Origin: Chrysopilus asiliformis
Lineage: Eukaryota > Arthropoda > Insecta > Diptera > Rhagionidae
DNA: 64,000 nt
Direction of reading: 5' to 3'
NCBI GenBank assembly: GCA_964034945.1
Contig: OZ035963.1
Location: forward strand, 64,311,682-64,375,681
Each line of letters opens with the position of its first letter. The first letter of the stretch is position 1. Shown in pieces: positions 1 through 10,887 of this stretch. The notes beneath the pieces are model-generated. The model was not told the origin of the DNA and made no database searches. It saw nothing but the letters and a program-made list of their open reading frames with translations. The position numbers were made by a program, and so were the translations under genes.

Positions 1-1000
1 AAAACTTCAAAAAATAAAGACAAAAAGAAAAACTTCTCATGGTCGTTCAAACACCAAGGCGCCAACTACCAACACAATGAACGACGACAGCAGTATGGGA
101 CCTACCAGACCCTACTAAGTACATACAAGTAGAAGAAGGTAGATGGCAAGCATTTAAGAGGCAGGAAGCGTATTCCAAGTTGATACCACACTCAGCACAC
201 CTTTGTACATCATCCGTATTAGCCGTATCTGGCCCCCTCACCCTTCGTTCCAAACAGTTGCTCCCGAACTATCGACCCGAGTGTGACGTAGGCGAGAAAA
301 GCTTTTCCTGATTGTCTACCTCGTCTCGCATGTCGCCGCTCTCTTTCTAATCTAAAAACTCGCATCCTTGAAGGTGCAGACTGCAGTTCATGCCGAAATG
401 TCCTTTTTGTGTTTCCACTATTTTGTATTGGTGAATGTGTTTAACTGCACACTCGCTATTAACTTTGCGGATTTCTACACACAAACGTACAGAGATCGAT
501 TGTGCAACTCTCACCCCTCCCACATTTCCCTTCAACATCGTTTAGTTCGCTTTAAATTTAAAGTCGTATTTAAATTTTCTACACAACTTTTCTATTTCTT
601 TCTTTTTGTCAAATAATGGCAAAAATGGCAGCAAAGAGGACACCGTAATGCATGCAAACCAGAAGAGAATAAATTAAAATGGCATTTAACTTGACCAGTT
701 GCCGAGTCGGAAGAGGTTTGTCAAAACTTTCACTTTTGAAAATGAGTGCGCAATAATTTTCAGCTACTTGGCATTCAAGTAATTCAATGCAAATATTTTT
801 GTATCAATGGATGTGATTATGAGTCAACAAAGTAAGCGTGGATCATCAATTTTAATCGGCATTAATATATTTGCTAATTTATCACTAGTTTTTTTCACAT
901 TAAAGATCACGCATGACTGACAGCTGATAGTGAATCGAGGAACTGTCATTTTGACAGGTGTCAAACGTTACACTTTTTTCTTGTTTTGAAAGAAAATAGC
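1..1000. other. No recognised gene
   Basis: Only short chance open frames are present, with no splice-supported exon or recognisable protein. A perfect small inverted repeat, CTGTCA-ttt-TGACAG, lies at 943-957 and recurs identically at 2694-2708. Confidence 0.6.
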
Positions 1001-1001
1001 T

Positions 1002-1253
1002 AAGCTTCTTGGTTAATACTTCACCCCGCCTAGCCATTTACGAGAAACGCAACTATACAAAATTTCAAATCTCCAGCTCAATCCTTTCGAAAGTTATGGT
1101 GTTCACGGAAAGACGGACAGACAGACACAGACGAACAGAAAGACGGACAGACAGACGGACAGACAGACGGACAGATAGACGGACAGACAGACGGTCGGAC
1201 ATGCGGAAATCAAAATGTTTTGTCATCCCTAACAAGCTTCTTGGTTAATACTT
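1002..1253 (-). repeat. Microsatellite-bearing repeat, family P
   Basis: A GACGGACAGACA-type tandem tract (about 1110-1200) sits between conserved flanks. On one side is a block with AAAATTTCAAATCTCCAGCTCAA (1058-1080 region, complement of the TTGAAATTT box), and on the other side CATGCGGAAATCAAAATG. The same flanks occur in opposite orientation at 7.8 and 33.3 kb and in the longer copies at 35.9 and 44.8 kb. A perfect 20-bp direct repeat beginning AAGCTTCTTGG bounds the unit (1002-1021 and 1234-1253). The open frames across it are low-complexity artefacts. Confidence 0.75.
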
Positions 1254-1300
1254 TAGCCTGCATGTTTTTGCAAAAACTAGAAAACTAGATCTTATTTTAG

Positions 1301-1467
1301 GTCTCCATTAGACAAAAATTTCGATTTTTTTCATGGCCTGCCATTAAAAAATGACACTTGAAGAAAAATCTTTTCCCGGGAGTTTTGCCAACGATATGAA
1401 AAAATTCTGGCAAATGCTGTTTAATGGCAGGCCATGAAAAAAACCGCAATTTATGTCTAATGGAGAC
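1301..1467. mobile_element. Fold-back MITE-like inverted repeat
   Basis: Arms of about 47 bp (1301-1349 and 1420-1467) are near-perfect reverse complements. They run from GTCTCCATTAGACA inward to ATGGCCTGCCATTAAA, with a spacer of about 70 bp. A third copy of one arm is at 63,020-63,075, so this is a dispersed family and not a local palindrome. I could not identify a clear target duplication or superfamily. Confidence 0.7.
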
Positions 1468-1556
1468 GCGGTTTTATAAATATAATGAAATATGCCTTGG
1501 CAAAAATTTAACCAAAGTTGCCTGGCCCATTTCGGATAAGAAATCCGGGTTTTCTT

Positions 1557-1687
1557 CATAAAATACGTCAAACTTTTATGGGAGGGTGTCTGCGATAGTG
1601 TGAAAGCGGAACTAAACTCCATACTTGAAAATGCGTGACGAACAAGAAGGGAAGGGGGTTCGAAGACTCGTGTGACGTTTTTTATGG
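1557..1687. repeat. Degenerate repeat with CATAAAATACGTCA ends
   Basis: It starts CATAAAATACGTCA and ends TGTGACGTTTTTTATG, an imperfect inverted pair enclosing G-rich GGGAGGG/GGGAAGGGGG segments. Related pieces are at 7,745-7,790 and 56,999-57,138. I recall similar termini from DNA-transposon remnants in many insects, but the assignment is inference. Confidence 0.5.
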
Positions 1688-1849
1688 AAATCCCCCAAAA
1701 ACCAAGGACTCTACTCTACGTGAGTAGAACAAAACCTAGGAAGACGAAATTCAGTTATAAATTACATAGCCTAGAGTAGGTGGTCCGTGCTTTTCTTTAA
1801 AGAAAATGGTTTTGAAAAATTAACAAAAGAACAATAAATTCCAGCATTC

Positions 1850-2253
1850 GGATTCGCTTTACCCCCTTCTCTTACTCCCCCCACACCGAGGAACGCCTGT
1901 GCCGCATTTCAGATCAATCGGCTCGGTGGTTTTCCCGCGAAAGAGTAACTGAGAAGAAAAACCAAGCTTCTGATCCACTTCTCTTATTCCCCCCACCTCG
2001 AGGAACGTCTGTGCCGAATTTCAGACCAATCGGCTCGGTAGTTTTCCCGCGAAAGAGTAACTGAGAAGAAAAACCGAGCTGCTGATTCACTTTACCCCCT
2101 CCCCTTACTGCCCCTAGCCCTTGGGCTATTTTGCAATAGGCAAATGTTGGGATCAGGCCTACAGCAAACATCTTTGCCAAATTTCATGTCGATCGGCTCA
2201 GCCATTTTCACGTGAAAGAGGAACACACAGACACCAACTCATTTTTATATATT
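1850..2253 (-). mobile_element. Helentron/HINE-like element HLT-A, minus-strand copy
   Basis: Read on the minus strand it begins ATATAAAAATGAGTTGGTGTC, then gives CCTCTTTCACGTGAAAATGGC and the box CGATCGACATGAAATTTGG. Two or more internal units follow, each with CTCTTTCGCGGGAAAACYAC and CCGATTGGTCTGAAATT. Near-identical layouts occur on the plus strand at 5.5, 26.1 and 58.4 kb. It is non-autonomous: no helicase or Rep reading frame is present. Confidence 0.7.
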
Positions 2254-2390
2254 AGTATGATGATTTGTTTTTAGGTTTTTGTGATTTTTCTAAATTTTTG
2301 AAAATGCGGTACAATTTTTGGCAACAATTTTTGGGTGTAAAGCCAAATTTATGACAATTTAGCATATCCCGGTGAAATCTAGACGATAAA

Positions 2391-2630
2391 CCTGGGCACC
2401 AATCATGTATTTCGACGCGTCTCTGTCTTTCGACTTCGACGCAGCTTTTAACTCTTGACTTCGCCATATCAGCAGCTTCAAATTTCCTGGAGTGACAGTC
2501 AGAATCACGATTCGATTCATTGTGATGATTCCGCGAAATTTCAAGCTGCAGATATGGCGAAGTCAAGAGTTAAAAGCTGCGTCGAAGTCGAAATACAGAG
2601 ACGCCTCGGAATACATGATTGGTGCCCTGG
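2391..2630. repeat. Large inverted repeat with about 96-bp arms
   Basis: Arms 2391-2487 and 2533-2630 are reverse complements with only a handful of differences (outer CCTGGGCACCAATCATGTAT). The loop is about 45 bp. Because the arms match, both strands encode the same peptide segment containing MAKSRVKSCVEVE, which explains the paired short open frames. No terminal duplication was recognised, so this may be a MITE or a local inverted duplication. Confidence 0.8.
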
Positions 2631-2639
2631 ATTAAATCG

Positions 2640-4300
2640 ATAAATTTTGGTGGTTATGACTAAATTTTTTAAAATTCGAGTATTTTCTGCCTTCTGTCAT
2701 TTTGACAGCTGTCAGTTGAGACCCGAAATTTTGAAACCCTTTTCTCCAACGCATCCATGAACCACGTGCTTTATTACAGCCCGAAGTTAACTTCTCTTCA
2801 TCATAGAAAAACACAAAAAAATTAATTGCATTTCATATAATTTCCGTTGAATTAAAACATTCAGCCATGCTCAGTAATAGAATCGACCATATCTATATGT
2901 GTGTGTGTGTGTATTTAGAAATGCTATTTGCGCACGCACAGGGTTAGTTTTTTCCTTGAAATTAGGTTACGGTTAAAGATAAGACCCAACAAAATTGTGT
3001 GTAATAACAAACGTTAGGCAAAAAGGCAGGCAGGCAGGCAGGCAGGCAGTAAGGCCTGTCTCGCTATCATTAAATTTATTGCAATCAAAACTTCTTAGCG
3101 ATAAAGTACTTGGCGAAAAGAGGAAAAATCTAGGGCACAAATAAATTTAAAAAAAATAATACTACACGCACAAAAATGGGAAACACTCTAAAGTTTTTTC
3201 CATTAGAATTTCCCAGAAATGTTTAACAGTGTTGGACTCTGTAATGCGTAGTGCGTATACACTGCCAATGATAACGAGGAATTTTTATTACGGCCTCTAA
3301 TTAAAATTATTATTAAGTTCTATGGTTTCTCATTTTGGTTTTGGTCATGGCGATTTATGGCAGTTTATTTGGATTTCTGGTATTTTTCAATGTTTAAAAT
3401 TCAAAGATAAATAATTTAGAGAAAAATAAAAGTTATCTATTTGGGGCAAGAGTTGCGCGTATTACGAACAGGACGCGTGATGAGTTTTTTTTTCTGGTAT
3501 CGATGGTTACTGGCCTTGACTTAGAAACGTCAAACCGATTGTCGATTCTTAAATATGACGGACAATATTTTTTGGTGGATTAATTTTAGAGGTTTCATTG
3601 CCCTAAAAACGATTTTTTTTTTCACACATATTTTGTGATTGGAATTTCTTTGCGATTTGGCGATTTAAAAAAGAATTCTCGAGCATTTTGGCGTCGCAGC
3701 GTGAACTTGGAAAAGCGACTCAATTGAAAAAAAAAACACACAGACTTTGGAAGCAATTGAAAACATATATTTTATCTATCTATTGATTGATTTTTTTGAT
3801 AGATAGATAATACATATTGATATTCATTTCTCGGAAGAAAATCATGTCTTCAAGGCTTCCAGATGTGGGTTGTTATTTGGAAAAACAAATGCCGATTAAA
3901 ATGCGTTTGGTATACATTTTATACTACATCAAAAAGGATAGAATTTAAGAAAACTTCATTTAAGAAAAACAAATCACTTTCCCGTGGGGCCAAGATTTGT
4001 GATTATGTCGCTGTTTTTTATGCACACCAATACTATACATAGAATACTGAGATAGCTCAGTCATTAGATGTTAATTAGCATCCTATGTATTTCTGAAAAC
4101 GATAACTCAAGAAGGAATTAAGCTATAGAGTTTAAATCTTCAAATAATAATAAGAAAACATCGAATGTATGGGCAAAATTGTCTATTGACAAGCGCCTTT
4201 AACCCTTTGAGGCGTTGCAGCTTCAACCAATCAATTGTTTTACCAATCCAATCAATTGTTTTACCAGTCATGAATACTCATATCAGATGCTCACTCGTGA
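2640..4300. other. No recognised gene; simple repeats
   Basis: AT-rich with no supported coding sequence. It contains a short (GT)n run near 2898-2912, a GGCA tetranucleotide run near 3022-3047, and a small inverted repeat of TCTATCTA and TAGATAGA near 3773-3810. Confidence 0.55.
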
Positions 4301-4310
4301 GTACTTATAT

Positions 4311-4709
4311 CAGGCTTGTCCAATCCGCGGCCCGCGGGACAAAAACAGGAGTGATATTCCGTAACTTTTGTTTCAAGCGTTTGTTTCGAGTTAGAAGAAC
4401 AAGAAGTATTTTCTGTCTCTGTTTTGACCGAAATAAATGACAGAGAGAAACGGAGATAGCAAATACCACTTTTTCTTCTAACTCGAAACAAACGCTTGAA
4501 TCAAGTTACGGAATACCACTCCTGATCTATTTACAAACTTTATGAATTAATGAAGTTTAAATTACTAAAAATTGTTAACTAAATATTTATATATTCTACG
4601 TTTTTTTACTAATCGTCTATCTTTAAGGTTAGTATATTTTATTTGTGGCCCAATATAACTCGTCTTCTTCCAATGTGGCGCAGGAAAGCTGAAAGGCTGG
4701 ACACCCCTG
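4311..4709. mobile_element. hAT-like non-autonomous element
   Basis: The left end CAGGCTTGTCCAATCC and right end TGGACACCCCTG form the terminal inverted repeats of a hAT-type element, followed inward by GCGGCCCGCGGGAC. The flanks ACTTATAT (4303-4310) and ACTTAAAA (4710-4717) match at 6 of 8 positions, consistent with a decayed 8-bp target duplication. A separate fold-back element is inserted inside (4346-4524). No transposase frame is present. Confidence 0.72.
4346..4524. mobile_element. Fold-back MITE, CAGGAGTG family, copy 1
   Basis: The 179-bp unit is an almost complete palindrome: ends CAGGAGTG/CACTCCTG, and inner arms with CAAGCGTTTGTTTCGAGTTA and its complement. It sits just inside the left end of the hAT-like element, so it arrived later. 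A second copy in reverse orientation is at 56,005-56,181. I saw no clear target duplication. Confidence 0.82.
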
Positions 4710-4794
4710 ACTTAAAAATTGCAATTTTTTTGGTAAACTTTTCTGTGAACTTTTTTTTTGAATTTTTTGGGCAACTTTTTCGGAAAATTTTTGA

Positions 4795-5070
4795 TGGAGA
4801 GAGGAGAGAGGAAGGAAAATTCCTATCTCTCTCTGTCTCTCTCTCTCTTCACCCTTACCACTCTTTTCTACCACAGGAGAGGGGGTTTGAGGGGATAAGG
4901 TCACAGAAGGCAGATATACAAAATTGACTTCCCGGTGTTGTACTCAACACAACACAAAAAAAAATTAACTCGATATCTCTAGCAGCGGAGGGGATAGAAT
5001 CTAGCAGGGGAGGGGATAAAATCTAGCAGGAGAGGGGACATAATTTAGCAGGAGAGGAGATTTGAGGGGA
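4795..5070. repeat. Purine-rich tract and 27-bp-scale tandem
   Basis: A GA/CT-rich segment (4795-4850) is followed near 4978-5070 by three or four degenerate units of the form GGGGAGGGGATAAAATCTAGCA. Confidence 0.6.
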
Positions 5071-5107
5071 TTCTCTTTGAAATGACCAAAACTGCGATGA
5101 ACCTAGC

Positions 5108-5185
5108 AAAAAGTTATGCGAGAACATACATAAAAAATTTATAAAAATACATACGAGTCGAATTGAGAACCCTTTCCTTTTGCAA
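5108..5185 (+). repeat. Dispersed repeat fragment (AAGTTATGCG)
   Basis: The segment begins AAAAGTTATGCGAGAACATA and ends GAATTGAGAACCCTTTCCTT. It recurs at about 16,685-16,760 with few changes. Related fragments are known to me from several insect genomes, but the parent element is not evident here. Confidence 0.5.
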
Positions 5186-5349
5186 CAGAAAAATTTATAA
5201 AAAAAAATTAAAATATGTGTACAATAAAAGAAAATTGACAACCCTAGGCTACAAAGGATTTATTGGAAACTTTCAATGGAGTAGAAAAAAAATATTATTT
5301 AACCACCGTAGGCGGAGACCTGCGGCTCAATTTCTTAACTGTCAATGAG

Positions 5350-5470
5350 ACAATTTCTCAACCCTCGACCAATGAAATCAAAGCTTTCATTACTCTATCG
5401 TTAAAAGCTTTGATCTCATTGGTCGACAATCACAATCGTAATCGCAATCGTTAGTCTGAATTGGGCTTTA
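5350..5470. mobile_element. Harbinger-like MITE, truncated copy
   Basis: It matches the right half of the element at 32,898-33,333: the CAATCGTAATCGCAATCG stretch, then TCTGAATTGGGCT and TTA. The left terminus is missing. This copy preserves the uninterrupted sequence CGTTAGTCTG, which serves as the empty site for the nested insertion at 33,066. Confidence 0.7.
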
Positions 5471-5488
5471 TACAGGTCTCCAACTACG

Positions 5489-6147
5489 ATTATCATACTA
5501 ATACAGTAGAATCCCGATTATTCATACCCCGATAATTCGTATATCCCACTAATTCGTATGAATTTGCTGGTCCCTTGAAAAAATCCCAATAATTCGTAAT
5601 CCCGCTAATTCGAATATCCCGATACTTCGTATTTTTACGTCGGTCCCTTGAAATACGAATTATCGGGATTCTACTGTATATAAAAATGAGTTGGTGTCTG
5701 TCTGTCTGTCTGTTCCTCTTTCACGCAAAAACGGCTGGACCGATTGACTTGAAATTTGGCATGAGTGTCTGTGGTAGTTCTAGTTCCAACATAGGCATAC
5801 GGAAAAGTATCGCGAGGGGTGGGAGAGTAAGGAGAGGGGGTAAAGTGATTTCGAAACTTAGTTTTTGCGCCATGTTACTCTTTCGCGGGGAAACTACTAA
5901 ACCGATTGGCCTGAAATTTGGCATAGATGTTTGAACAGCCCCAACGTAGACCCATTAAAAAGTAGCCCGAGAAGTGGGGGAGTAAGGGGAGGGGGTAAAG
6001 TGATCTCGAAACTTAGCTCTTCCTCTATGTTACCCTTTCGCGGGGAAACTACCGAGCCGATTGGCCTGAAGTTTAGCTCCAACATAGATCATCAAAAAAA
6101 AAAAATTTGAAAAAACTTAACTGGCAACGCCGGGTATGCAAGCTAGT
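5489..6147 (+). mobile_element. Helentron/HINE-like element HLT-A, plus-strand copy
   Basis: The 5' part is CATACTAATA-[insert]-TATAAAAATGAGTTGG, followed by GTCTGTCTGTCTG, CTCTTTCACGCAAAAACGG and CCGATTGACTTGAAATTTGG. About three internal units of roughly 160 bp follow. The 3' end has GGCAACGCCGGGTATGC and finishes in AGCTAGT, matching the CTRRT-type end of Helitrons. A 173-bp MITE interrupts the 5' end. Tandem units plus microsatellite fit the Helentron-associated INE (DINE-1-like) layout. It has no protein of its own. Confidence 0.75.
5504..5676. mobile_element. pogo/mariner-like MITE, copy 1
   Basis: Terminal inverted repeats start CAGTAGAATCCCGATAATTC, with TA on both sides (5502-5503, 5677-5678). 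Internal motifs such as CCCGATAATTCGTA and TGGTCCCTTGAAA are repeated. It is inserted at a TA inside the HLT-A start. A 159-bp relative is at 24,529. The CAGT start and TA duplication fit Tc1/mariner-pogo non-autonomous elements. Confidence 0.88.
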
Positions 6148-6149
6148 TA

Positions 6150-7740
6150 AATAATATTTTGTTCCTTCTCCATTAACTTTTCTGTTATCCTTGTGGGATG
6201 TTTAAAACTTTTTTTTTTATCGTGGTCGAGCTTTAATTTTTTCAGAATTTTCTTTTGAGAAAGTTTTTATGCCAACCAACGAACTTCCTCAGAATTTCTT
6301 TGGAAACCTCATCTTTTCAAGCCTCAATTATTCTTATGAATATTCAAACAATCACGAGGATTCAATGATAAACAAACTTTACCCCGAAAAAAAAAAAACT
6401 ACCAATCGCATTCATACTGTACGATTTTTCCCGGAAAAAATTATAAAATTAGCTGACCTACAAAAATCTACCCGTAATACAGAAATTATTGTGACACAAG
6501 AAAACATAACCTAGAAAACGTGAAATTCTTCGATTGCTACACTTGGCTCGGCACAATTAAACAAAAATTTCTGCCAATCAAGGAAAATTTTTCCAGAACA
6601 TTTTCCCAACCAGAGTTTTACGTTCCACGATCGACCTTCGACCATGTTTGATTCCATAATTCAACTGTTTTGATGCATTTTTTCGACATTTCGAAATCTG
6701 TTTATTCGATTTTATTCTCGACGCGATCGTTTCGTTTCTTAACACCATCAAGTGGTAAAGCATACCCGAAAAAATATTAAACGGTTTTTATTTAGGAAAA
6801 CAAAACATTACTAAATAATTTAATGTTGTTTTTAGTTAGCAGGTTTTTTTTTATTACGGATTATTATTGGATGTTGTTTCAATGTGCATAAATTGAATGA
6901 CATTGACATGAAGTGTGGTGAGTTTTTTGACATTTACATGACGTGTGCGCGGCGACTCGACGAAAGTCGAACAAGAGCCACTAGTGAGGTTCAAAGTCGA
7001 TCGAATGAAGACAACACACTTTTTTTTTAGTGTTGCGTAAAGTTTTTATTTTTCTTGAACTTTCCTCAAAATTTATTACACTTCGTTTTGTTTACGTTTG
7101 CTCGGCGGTTGTGTGTTTTTTTCAAATTTATTTTTCGTCGAGTAAACGATCGATAAACAAAAATTACGAAACAGTTCCAGATTTATTCACGATCCGTGGC
7201 TCTGGCTATCGTCTTAAGCTGGTGGCTACTAATTGTTAGATTTACGTCGTGTGTCATTGCGGAATAACCCTAAGATCAACGGAAGATCTGTCACCACTTT
7301 GCCGTAAATGCCATGAATGAAAAGCATCTTGGCATTTTCCGCGAATTCGGACTCAATATGCAGTCTTATTGATGTCAATTGCAACATTTCGATGCAGGTT
7401 TGAATGATTTTAGAGTCTGAGTCATAGTATTTCGAATCTGTGGACTTTGGAAGTGATCGTACCACGTTTTTTTTTGTTCGAAAAATGACACATGACGCTA
7501 CCTATCGTCATCAAGGATAAAAATTCGATCAAAAGAAAAACATTCTGAAAAATAACTTGAGAAATGAGTATCTGATTTAAAAAAGACGGGAGATCCCCAA
7601 AAGTGACCCATGATACTAAAATTGTGTCGAATAAGGACAAAAATTCGATTGGAAAAACACATTCTTGTAAAAACGTTTTTAAAAATTTGGAAAACCTCCA
7701 CAAAACATTCTTGTATAAAAAATGTTTTTAAAAATGTCTT
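6150..7740. other. No recognised gene
   Basis: Short open frames (for example 6269-6514) have no recognisable domain and no convincing splice context. A direct duplication of a GACATG-A-GTGTG phrase occurs near 6900-6950. Confidence 0.55.
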
Positions 7741-7744
7741 TAAA

Positions 7745-7790
7745 TCTCGTTGTGGGTTGTCCATAAAATGCGTTATACTTTTATGTGGAG
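7745..7790. repeat. Terminal fragment with CCATAAAATGCGT
   Basis: GGGTTGTCCATAAAATGCGT followed by ACTTTTATG resembles the ends at 1,557 and 56,999. Only one end is present; it directly abuts the microsatellite repeat that follows. Confidence 0.4.
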
Positions 7791-7798
7791 AGAAAGAC

Positions 7799-8064
7799 AA
7801 ACGATTTTGATTTCCGCATGATCGTCCGTCTGTCTGTCCGTCAGTCTGTCCGTCTTTCTGTCTGTCCGTCTGTCTGTCCGTCTGTCTGTCCGTCTATCTG
7901 TCCGTCTGTCTGTCCGTCTGTCTGTCCGTCTGTCTGTCCGTCTGTCTCTCCGTCTGTCTGTTCGTCTGTCTGGCAGTCTGTCTGTCTGTCCGTATATCTG
8001 TCCGTATATCCGTCCGTCTGTCTGTCCGTCTATCTGTCCGTCTGCCTGTCGGTCTGTCTGTCCA

Positions 8065-8151
<87 letters not shown>

Positions 8152-8330
8152 GTCTGTCTGTCTGTCGGTCCGTCTGTCTCTCTGTCCATTCGTCTATCTG
8201 TCCGTCCGTTCCTCCGTCCCTCCGTCTGTCTGTCCCATGTACACCACAACTTTCGAAGGGCATTAGCTAGAGATTTGAAATTTTGTATAGTTGGGTGTCT
8301 CGTAAATGGCAAGGCTCAGCATTTGAACGG
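7799..8330 (+). repeat. Microsatellite-bearing repeat, family P
   Basis: It opens with GATTTTGATTTCCGCATGAT, then about 430 bp of imperfect GTCTGTCTGTCC/GTCTGTCT units (7825-8240, including a pure GTCT run about 8066-8145). Next come TTTCGAAGGGCATTAGCTAG, AGATTTGAAATTTTGTATAG and CTCGTAAATGGC. The tetranucleotide composition leaves several frames open on both strands; these are not genes. Confidence 0.85.
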
Positions 8331-8980
8331 GCAAAACCGAACCAGACACCTCTTTAATAAACAAAAATTGTCACCTTTGCAGTTAATCATTCCCAAAAAT
8401 GTTTATTTCAAAACATAAACCAATAATTCAGGACCGAATTTCTTCCGCTTCATCAAATCGAATAAATCATGTCAATTGCATAAAAAATAGTGACATGACA
8501 CAATATTAACACAAACGCAGTCTCTGTTAGTCTATTTTAGTTATGCCGAATGTTTGGGATGGACAAAATGGACAGAAAAATATCTAACGAATGACAGTTT
8601 TTTCTTGTTTTTTTTAAACTTATTTATTTTTTCAAAAACTTAATGATCCACATGTAGAAGATATACTTGTAAAAACTCCAAAACTATGCGACTGAATTTT
8701 GTCCTATGTGTCATGTCAACAAAACTAAAAATAAATATCAATGAAATTCTATTACTTTTGGTTTAAATTGTGGTGTGGCCGTAGAAAAAAAAAACACATC
8801 GATGGCCACCGAAAAACGTGAGTGCCCAAGGTATGTCGGAGCAGGGAGAATTATTTATGGATATTACTTTAAATTGATCTTAAATTATGGTGGAATTCAA
8901 ATCATTTTTATAAGAGTTTCTCAAATTGAATTAGAAAACATATATTTTAAATCGGGTGACCATACACACTATACCATACT
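8330..8980. other. No recognised gene
   Basis: AT-rich sequence with no supported exon, RNA gene or terminal repeat. Confidence 0.5.
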
Positions 8981-8984
8981 TTAA

Positions 8985-9250
8985 ATAGGGTGACCATATG
9001 TTTTAAGCAGGGTCTCGAAATGTCCGGGACAGTCCCGGATTCAAGCATGCTGACCTGGCGTTCCGGAAACTATACTTTTGTCCCATAATTATTCAATCTA
9101 GTGTTGTAATTTATAAATTGCTACAAAACTTGACCTTGAAAGCTAAAAATTTTCTCCTGCGGCGCAATTTCCTCACAAATCACGGCCTCTATTGCATTTA
9201 AAAGCATACGAAAAGCTACAATTGCCGAAAGCCAATCGTCAAACACTATA
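8985..9250 (+). repeat. GGGTGACCATA family copy (hAT-like end)
   Basis: GGGTGACCATATG is followed by GTCCGGGACAGTCCCGG and, about 100 bp on, CCTGCGGCGCAATTT. The same ordered motifs occur near 12,875, 22,505, 43,780-43,960 (minus) and 47,150 (minus). GGGTGACCATA resembles known hAT-type termini; the partner terminus was not found. Confidence 0.5.
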
Positions 9251-9364
9251 TGATGACAGACAAAAATTTTATTTAAAAAAGTCATTTTTGTGGAAGTAGG
9301 GGTCGGATTGGTCCGATTGGATTTTGATATATGGATGAGTTATGTAAAATCCTAAACACAGTTC

Positions 9365-9545
9365 ACAAAAAAAGCTTTTCTTTTAAAAAAAATGCACTAA
9401 GAAGAACAAAAATAATTTTTTGCGCGCTGTATATCACAAATAAAAGCAATTCTCAATGGCATAAAAAATAAAATAAATATTTATCTCGCTTTTATTTCTG
9501 GTACACAGCGCCCGAAAAATCAATTTTAATAATTGAGCGCCATTA
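9365..9545. repeat. Repeat shared with 26.5 kb
   Basis: It contains AAAAAATGCACTAAGAAGAA and TCGCTTTTATTTCTGGTACA followed by CAGCGCCCG. The segment 26,495-26,625 carries both blocks in rearranged order and orientation. It is probably a fold-back element remnant. Confidence 0.5.
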
Positions 9546-10885
9546 AAATTAAATTTTTAAATCTAGCGCCACTCTGCTCGAAAAATTTTTTCGGTATAAC
9601 TTTTCGATTCAATTTTGGAAGCAAAGAAAATACAATATATTTTTCTGTGTCCCATTTTTCGCGCAGTCAATAGTCGTATCTCTCTTCCACAGATGAGTCT
9701 ATCTATTTCTCATATTTGTACAATTAAAAGATCAAATCAGCTTAGGTGTGATAGGGCTTTTATTCAGATTAACAAAGGTTTATTAACAGATCATCCGTTA
9801 TAATACGAAAAATACCATCCCTGGTGCAATAAATCACTAAATTCACACATGAATCATGTGAAAACTTTTAGGATTCTCAAAACATCAAACGTAGCAAATT
9901 TAATAACCATCAAAACTCTCCAATGCTCTTCAATGTGTAACCAAAAATATTGGACTAATTTCGACGGTGTGTGAATATTTATAATAAAAAATGTGTGTAT
10001 GAAAAAAAAAATCTATGAACAAAATATAAAACCGTCGTCCGTCAGTTGTAGCCAAAATAATGAACTTCTCTCCAAGAGCTTTTCAAGTGTTGATTAAGTT
10101 GACCTACATCGAAAATGGCGGACTTGACAGTTGACATTCGCGCTGTTTTGGTCGCTGGCTGGCTGGCTGCTGCCTGCTATCAACATTAGCCCACACCTCC
10201 CTCAACTCCTCCCCCCATTCGCACATTTTGGTCGATCGACGGACGCCGCACCGCTGACGCCCGCCTTGTGTTGTGGTTTTAATTTTCGGGGTCTTTATTT
10301 TTGGAGTGCTGTGAAATTGGGGAGCAAATGAGGAGCAAGGGTTTGGGGGCCGAATTAGACGTTGACTGTAACCCCGTTCAAAGTTTTCATTTTCGCTTGG
10401 TTTTCTTTTCAAGTTATGAAATCGGATAACCTAAAAATTATTTTGTTTTTATTTTATTTTTTTCGTTAATAACACTTGATACCAGCGACCGCTTTGTTGT
10501 TGTTGTTGATGTTGTATTTTGCCGTCTAATAAAATATTTTCAAACATGGGAATGTGATTATCACGATGAAACCATAAATGGACGAGTGGCAATTTTATTC
10601 AAAATGAATTTCGAAAAAAAATTGTACGCAGTTTTTTGGTATTGAGAATATTTTGGAGTTGCTTTTTCGAATATCACTTTTTTTTGTGTGAAGCGTGGAA
10701 AAAAATTGGTCCTCTAGTTTTAAAATTTTAATTATTGTAAGCTTTTAGTTATGAAGTCAAGACATTTGATGTAGGTATTTTTATTTACCTTTGGCTCTAA
10801 AAATGGAAATAAAAAATTGGCGAAAAACATGAATTGATGACCGGGGGGCCTATTTTGAAAAATCATGAAAAGAAATCCTATTTTT
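9545..10885. other. No supported gene; GC-richer island
   Basis: 10,100-10,340 is richer in G+C than its surroundings and opposes two short frames, neither with a recognisable domain. Nothing else is supported. Confidence 0.5.
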
Positions 10886-10887
10886 AA

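Noticed and set aside
7773..8312. Open frames of 161-179 codons on both strands with Arg/Thr/Asp or Cys/Leu/Ser/Val repeats
   Set aside because: They run through the GTCTGTCC microsatellite, whose 4-base period keeps several frames open at once; no unique protein sequence is present.
10020..10160. Possible core promoter: TATAAA (10,025) with TCAGTT (10,042) and a short ATG frame
   Set aside because: The spacing is about 19 bases instead of about 30, and the frame stops after 24 codons with no splice support.
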